From: Streptomyces broussonetiae
GTDB lineage: Bacteria > Actinomycetota > Actinomycetes > Streptomycetales > Streptomycetaceae
Assembly (NCBI RefSeq): GCF_009796285.1
Contig: NZ_CP047020.1
Coordinates: 7,378,001-7,442,000, forward strand
Direction of reading: 5' to 3'
Length of the DNA: 64,000 nt
Shown in pieces: positions 60,262-64,000 of this stretch (position 1 is the first letter of the stretch; each line of letters opens with the position of its first letter). Below the pieces are notes generated by a model. The model did not search any database. It was not told where the DNA came from and worked only from the letters and a program-made list of their open reading frames with translations. Both the position numbers and the translations under genes were made by a program.

Positions 60262-61530
60262 CTAGATGCGGGCGAACTCCTCCGTCTGCTGGGCGAATTC
60301 CCGGGCCATGGCAGCGCTGACCGTGGGCTTGGTGTCGCAGATCGTGTCCAGGTAGTCGTCGGTGGTGGGGGTGGTCCGGGTTCCGGTGTCGAAGGTGCGC
60401 TCGAACTGGGCCTGGGAGACGGTACGCGCCGCGTGGGCGATGTCGGCGGGGGTGAACCCCTCGCTGGCGGACGCGAGTACCGCGCTGTCGGCCCGCGCGC
60501 CCGCTCGGGCCAGGTAGCTCTCCCACAGTGCGGTCCTGGCGGTGTGGTCGGGAGGGCCGATCGGCAGCACGTAGTCGAAGCGGCCGTGCCGCAGGAACGC
60601 GGAGTCGAGCGTGGTCACGTTGTTCGTGGCGCAGACGAGCAGCCGTCCGTCCTGGCTTCGGAACCGGACGATCGCCTTGAGCAGTTCGTTGACGACGCCG
60701 ACAGCGGTCGCGTCCGCGCCGCCGCGTTCGCCGGCGACCTCCTCGACCTCGTCGATGAAGACGAGGACGTGGTCGAGCCGGGCGATCTCGTCGAAGCGCC
60801 GGTTCAGCCCGGTCGCCAGGCCGTACTCGGCGGCCAGACGGGCGGGGAACAGTTCGAGGAAGGGCCATCCCAGGCGGCTGGCGATCGCGTGCGCGAACGT
60901 GCTCTTGCCGGTCCCGGGCGGGCCGAACAGCATCACCGCCCGTGGCGGTTCCACTCCGTGCTGGGCGGCCAGTTCGGGATGGGCCAGCGGCAGGACCAGG
61001 CGCCGCTCGATGAGCTGCTTCTCCCGTTGCATGCCCGCGACCTTCTGCCAGAGCCCCCCTGGCGGCAGCTCCGCTCCGAGCGAGGACAGCGTGCCGGCCG
61101 ACTGCGGGGTCACCGGTCCGCGTTTCTCGAAGAAGACCAGCCCGGGGCGGGCGCCGAAGTCGCAATTGCGCAGGGCGGTGGCACCGGTCTCGCCCTCGGG
61201 CAGGGCGGCGTGCACCGCGCGGACGCCGGCGGCGAAGACGCGTTGCTCAAGGGCGGTGATCAGGGCACTGCCCAGCCCGCGCTGCCGCCAGGTGGGCGCC
61301 ATGCAGATGCGCAGGATCCATGCCCGTTCGCCCTCCACCCTGCTCACCGCGGCGCCGATCAGCACGTCGTCGGCCGTGGCCACCACGGCCGGGTGGCGGG
61401 TCTGGAGGGCCGTCACGGCGTCCGAGAGTGGGAAGAGCGGCGGCTCCTCGGTCGTGCCGCTCTGCATGTCGACACGGATCACCGCTTCGAGATCGTCCTG
61501 GGTGTAGTCCCTGACCCGCCAACCCGTCAT
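60262..61530 (-). CDS. GNAT acetyltransferase / AAA+ ATPase fusion
   Basis: A 422-residue two-domain protein. Residues 1-145 are a GNAT N-acetyltransferase domain (VRDYTQDDLEAVIRVDMQSG; acetyl-CoA loop MAPTWRQRGLGSALITALEQ). Residues about 160-400 are an AAA+ ATPase with Walker A MLFGPPGTGKSTFAHAIASR, Walker B HVLVFIDEVEEVAGERGG, sensor 1 LLVCATNNVTTLDSAFLRHG and an arginine-finger region RFDYVLPIGPP. This looks like a FtsH/Cdc48-type single ring ATPase. The two could couple acetylation to protein remodelling. Its substrate is unknown. The ATG at 61528-61530 was used. Confidence 0.88.
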   Translation of the reverse strand: MTGWRVRDYTQDDLEAVIRVDMQSGTTEEPPLFPLSDAVTALQTRHPAVVATADDVLIGAAVSRVEGERAWILRICMAPTWRQRGLGSALITALEQRVFAAGVRAVHAALPEGETGATALRNCDFGARPGLVFFEKRGPVTPQSAGTLSSLGAELPPGGLWQKVAGMQREKQLIERRLVLPLAHPELAAQHGVEPPRAVMLFGPPGTGKSTFAHAIASRLGWPFLELFPARLAAEYGLATGLNRRFDEIARLDHVLVFIDEVEEVAGERGGADATAVGVVNELLKAIVRFRSQDGRLLVCATNNVTTLDSAFLRHGRFDYVLPIGPPDHTARTALWESYLARAGARADSAVLASASEGFTPADIAHAARTVSQAQFERTFDTGTRTTPTTDDYLDTICDTKPTVSAAMAREFAQQTEEFARI

Positions 61531-61649
61531 GATCAGCTCCGCGTGTTCGGCCGTACCCCCATCATCAGCCGGTGCCCGGAGGATGCGCGCGACAGGCGAC
61601 GGTCACGAATCCTCCCTGGTGCCACGGATCGCTCGGGCCGTAGTCGGCT

Positions 61650-62513
61650 TCACGCCGCGGTGCCGGGCGCGCTGCCTGCCGGGCTGAGGGACGTGTGGGT
61701 GCGGCCGGTGCCGGCCGGTGGCGCTGCCGCGGCGGGTGCGGCGGCAGCGGTTTCCCGGGCGAGGAAGGAGCCGAGCTCGCCGATCGTGCTCATGAGGGGG
61801 GCCGGGAAGACGACGGTGGTGTTCTGGTCGACACCGATCTCCACCAGGCTCTGGAGATTGCGCAGTTGAAGCGCCAGGGGGTGGGCCATCATGGTGTCCG
61901 AGGCGTCGCCGAGCGCGGCTGCGGCCAGGGACTCGCCCTCCGCGTTGATGATCTTCGCTCGCTTCTCCCGCTCGGCCTCAGCCTGGCGGGCCATGGCGCG
62001 CTTCATGGTGTCGGGCAGCTGGATGTCCTTGAGCTCGACCAGGGTGACCTGCACACCCCAGTCGACGGTGGTGACGTCCAGGATCTGGCGGATGTCCAGG
62101 TTGATGCGGTCCGTCTCCGACAGTGTCTCGTCGAGCGTGTGCCGGCCGACGACCTTCCGCAGGGTGGTCTGGGCGATCTGGTTGATCGCCGCGTTGACGT
62201 TCTCCACGGCGACGACCGACTTCACGGCGTCGACGACCCGGAAGTAGGCGACCGCCGACACGTCCACGCTCACGTTGTCCCTGGTGATGATGCCCTGGGA
62301 CTGGATCGGCATGGTGACGACCCGCAGCGACACCCGGTGCAGGGCGTCGACGAACGGGATGATGAACCGCAGTCCCGGGGAGCGTGTTCCGACGAGTCGG
62401 CCGAAGCGGAACAGCACTCCCTTCTCGTACTGCTTGACGACCTTCACGGACAGGGCGAGGGCCAGGACGGCCAGAAGACCGATCACGACGATGAGAACGA
62501 TCAGGGCTTGCAT
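61650..62513 (-). CDS. SPFH/stomatin-like membrane protein
   Basis: A 287-residue slipin/stomatin homologue. An N-terminal membrane segment (MQALIVLIVVIGLLAVLALA) precedes the SPFH domain (VVKQYEKGVLFRFGRLVGTR, ITRDNVSVDVSAVAYFRVVD) and helical stretch (AMARQAEAEREKRAKIINAE). A Pro/Ala-rich tail of about 45 residues ends it. Such proteins form oligomeric membrane microdomains. The ATG at 62511-62513 follows GGAGCAG. An NfeD partner, common beside slipins, is not seen. It lies 119 bp upstream of the GNAT-AAA gene on the same strand. Confidence 0.9.
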   Translation of the reverse strand: MQALIVLIVVIGLLAVLALALSVKVVKQYEKGVLFRFGRLVGTRSPGLRFIIPFVDALHRVSLRVVTMPIQSQGIITRDNVSVDVSAVAYFRVVDAVKSVVAVENVNAAINQIAQTTLRKVVGRHTLDETLSETDRINLDIRQILDVTTVDWGVQVTLVELKDIQLPDTMKRAMARQAEAEREKRAKIINAEGESLAAAALGDASDTMMAHPLALQLRNLQSLVEIGVDQNTTVVFPAPLMSTIGELGSFLARETAAAAPAAAAPPAGTGRTHTSLSPAGSAPGTAA

Positions 62514-62637
62514 GTACTGCTCCTCGGGACGAGGACCACGTGGGGCGGAGACTCGCCGGTCGAGACCCCTGCATGTGCCTGCGCCGGCTCGTGAGGCAGG
62601 TCCGAAACCCGTGAAGGCACCGGTCGTGGCGGCCGTC

Positions 62638-63222
62638 TCACATGCCGATGACCAGGCGACTGGCGCGATCCGTCCGTGCCGGAACGGCCGCTGAGGCGGG
62701 GCCGTCCTCCTCGTGCTTCCCTGCCTCGTCCGGTTCGAGTGGCCGGTCGGCGGCGGAGACGGCGTGCCGGGTCTCGTCCGCGGCGATGAGAGCGCTTGCG
62801 GTCAGCGGTGGGCCGTCGTAGTCGGACGCGGCCGCCATCAGGCGGGCCGCCGACTCCGTCTCGGTCTCGGGCGGGATGACCAGCAGGTCCCAGCGGCCGG
62901 TGCCGTAGGAGAGCAGCAGCAGCTTGTGCGGGTCGATCTCCGGGGTGAACCATCCGACCTTGACGACATGACCGCCCACGGGGATCTCGTGCGGGATGAC
63001 CGGCCAGTACTTCGGGTTGACGGCGATGCGGGTGATGCGGCCCCACAGAGGGTCCAGCACATCGGTCAGTGCGGGCAGCTCGCTCAGCAGGTCTCGGGAG
63101 CGGGGCCACCAGGCACCGTCCAGGAGGCCGCGCGACGGGCCGTCGGTCTTCAGCGCGAGACGCACGGCCGGGGCTGCGACGGGCTCGTGGTGTGGCAGGA
63201 GTTGGTGCAAGGTCGCCGACAT
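62638..63222 (-). CDS. DUF5994-type protein (paralogue 3)
   Basis: A 194-residue protein. The core is LLDGAWWPRSRDLLSELPAL, then LWGRITRIAVNPKYWPVIPH, EIPVGGHVVKVGWFTPEIDP, HKLLLLSYGTGRWDLLVIPP and ETETESAARLM. A low-complexity acidic tail of about 50 residues follows. The ATG at 63220-63222 sits 15 bp after a hairpin. An uninterrupted frame reaches farther upstream through the conserved leader (63273-63340), so the exact start is uncertain. It is closest to the paralogue at 63675. Confidence 0.85.
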   Translation of the reverse strand: MSATLHQLLPHHEPVAAPAVRLALKTDGPSRGLLDGAWWPRSRDLLSELPALTDVLDPLWGRITRIAVNPKYWPVIPHEIPVGGHVVKVGWFTPEIDPHKLLLLSYGTGRWDLLVIPPETETESAARLMAAASDYDGPPLTASALIAADETRHAVSAADRPLEPDEAGKHEEDGPASAAVPARTDRASRLVIGM

Positions 63223-63237
63223 GATGCGGACCCGTCT

Positions 63238-63340
63238 CCGGGCCGCCTTGGCGGCGCCCCGGGTTTCGTCTCTCGCCGAGAACGACCCGGCGTGGAAGCC
63301 GGTGTGCGAAATGCCCTCGGTGCTGTCCACGGTACTCCGC
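63238..63340 (-). promoter_or_regulatory. conserved structured leader of DUF5994 paralogue 3
   Basis: On the minus strand: GCGGAGTA (63333-63340), then a 49-nt block (63273-63321) that matches the leader at 63577 in all but three positions. A GC hairpin (63238-63263, GCCGCC-AA-GGCGGC core) and GGTCCGCATCATG follow. Within the block CCGAG/CTCGG and CCGGC/GCCGG can form a stem with an inner hairpin. Confidence 0.7.
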
Positions 63341-63557
63341 ACACGCCGGGGCGGTTGTGGAGACGCCGCCGCATTCGGTGAAGCGGCTGTCGATACCGGC
63401 GGCAGTGGGCCGAGGGCGCCGGGGCCCTTCGTATGCCGGCTCCCGGACCGGTCTCACGCCCGACGGCCCGCATGCCCCGGCCCAGCACTCCCCTGGCTCT
63501 GTGACGTGTGTCGTTCCGTTCAGCCCGTCACTCCCCGCCAGTCCGCCGGGCCTCGGC

Positions 63558-63659
63558 GAGGAGTATCCTGGTGATTACCGAGAGCATCTCGTACACCGGC
63601 TTCCACGCCGGGTCGTTCTCGGCGATTCATGGCAACCGGGCCGGCCGTGACCGGCCCGG
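63558..63659 (+). promoter_or_regulatory. conserved structured leader of DUF5994 paralogue 4
   Basis: GAGGAGTATCC (63558-63568) is followed by the conserved block (63577-63625) with stems CCGAGA/TCTCGG and CCGGC/GCCGG. A perfect hairpin CCGGGCCGG/CCGGCCCGG (63636-63659) then ends 15 bp before the ATG. Same order and spacing as in the inverted copy at 63238-63340. Confidence 0.7.
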
Positions 63660-63674
63660 GGTTGGGTCCGCGTC

Positions 63675-64000
63675 ATGACCGCGACCATTCCGTTCACACC
63701 CGCAGTCGGAGACCGGGCCCCTTCTTCGTCACCGCTCCGACTCACGCTGGCGCGGGCCGGCGCCCCTCCGGCCCTGATCGACGGTGCCTGGTGGCCCCGT
63801 TCGCGCAACCTGACGGAGGAGCTCCCGGCGCTCGTCGAATGTCTCGACCCGCTGTGGGGGCGGATCACCCGGATAGCGGTGAGCCGCACGTTGTGGCCGG
63901 TCATCCCGGGTGAAGTGCCCGCGCACGGCCACATGGTGCGCGTCGGCTGGTCCAACGCCGGGCAGGACCCGCACAAGCTGTTGCTGCTGTCCCACACCTT
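63675..64000 (+). CDS. DUF5994-type protein (paralogue 4), cut by the window end
   Basis: The frame from the ATG at 63675 stays open to the right edge (108 codons). LRLTLARAGAPPALIDGAWW, PRSRNLTEELPALVECLDPL, WGRITRIAVSRTLWPVIPGE and VRVGWSNAGQDPHKLLLLSH match the other paralogues in order and spacing. It is divergent from paralogue 3 across about 450 bp holding the two inverted leaders. Confidence 0.85.
   Translation, partial: MTATIPFTPAVGDRAPSSSPLRLTLARAGAPPALIDGAWWPRSRNLTEELPALVECLDPLWGRITRIAVSRTLWPVIPGEVPAHGHMVRVGWSNAGQDPHKLLLLSHT

Noticed and set aside
63275-63321. Conserved leader read as a small peptide (TGFHAGSFSA)
   Set aside because: The frame is in phase with the gene in one copy but ends in a stop overlapping the start in the other; conservation is at the nucleotide level.
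1-64000. tRNA, rRNA, CRISPR array or secondary-metabolite cluster
   Set aside because: No tRNA-like folds, repeat-spacer pattern, or PKS/NRPS/terpene genes were recognised by reading; a tRNA scan could not be run.

Overview
The window looks like a Streptomyces chromosome segment. GC is very high, codon third positions are strongly G/C, and start/stop overlaps of the ATGA and GTGA type are common. The gene set fits too: an SsgA-like sporulation protein, PP2C/SpoIIE phosphatases with HATPase domains, many TetR regulators, P450s and secreted beta-propeller proteins. I saw no rRNA, tRNA, CRISPR array, prophage or biosynthetic gene cluster. Both window edges cut a gene.

0-21 kb is mainly oxidative catabolism. 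A minus-strand operon (6471 to 396) codes a VOC-type ring-cleavage dioxygenase, a fumarylacetoacetate-hydrolase-family enzyme, an MhpA-like flavin hydroxylase, acetoacetyl-CoA synthetase and a DoxX protein. It is divergent from a TetR regulator. Next come a second TetR gene, a zinc alcohol dehydrogenase, and a self-sufficient CYP102-type P450 fused to its reductase. The P450 gene is divergent from a third TetR gene, and palindromic operators lie between them; two more copies of the same palindrome lie upstream of a small secreted protein. A class I P450 operon follows (ferredoxin, ferredoxin reductase, P450, alcohol dehydrogenase), then an HdeD-like membrane protein and two gene remnants.

22-33 kb holds a PAS-PAS-GAF-PP2C-HATPase phosphatase, a BlaI / M56 peptidase / MFS operon, two secreted BNR-repeat proteins and a lipoprotein. 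33-39 kb has an IS110-family element, an IS110 fragment, and a three-gene operon (cytochrome b-like/molybdopterin oxidoreductase, membrane protein, methyltransferase).

39-56 kb is an accessory region in decay, with at least eight broken genes, ending at a second IS110 fragment. Healthy genes here include an acetolactate-synthase-like TPP enzyme, a flavodoxin-fold protein, a MarR regulator and a ClC channel. The most striking signal is a recurring palindrome, consensus TTTGCATNATGCAAA. It lies just upstream of up to eight separate genes around the MarR gene and suggests an undescribed local regulon.

56-64 kb returns to ordinary gene order: a fatty acid desaturase, a CorA-type transporter with a GQN signature, a GNAT-AAA+ fusion, a stomatin-like SPFH protein, and four paralogues of a DUF5994-type family. 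At least two, probably three, of these paralogues share a conserved, foldable 5' leader, the second candidate for a new cis-regulatory element.
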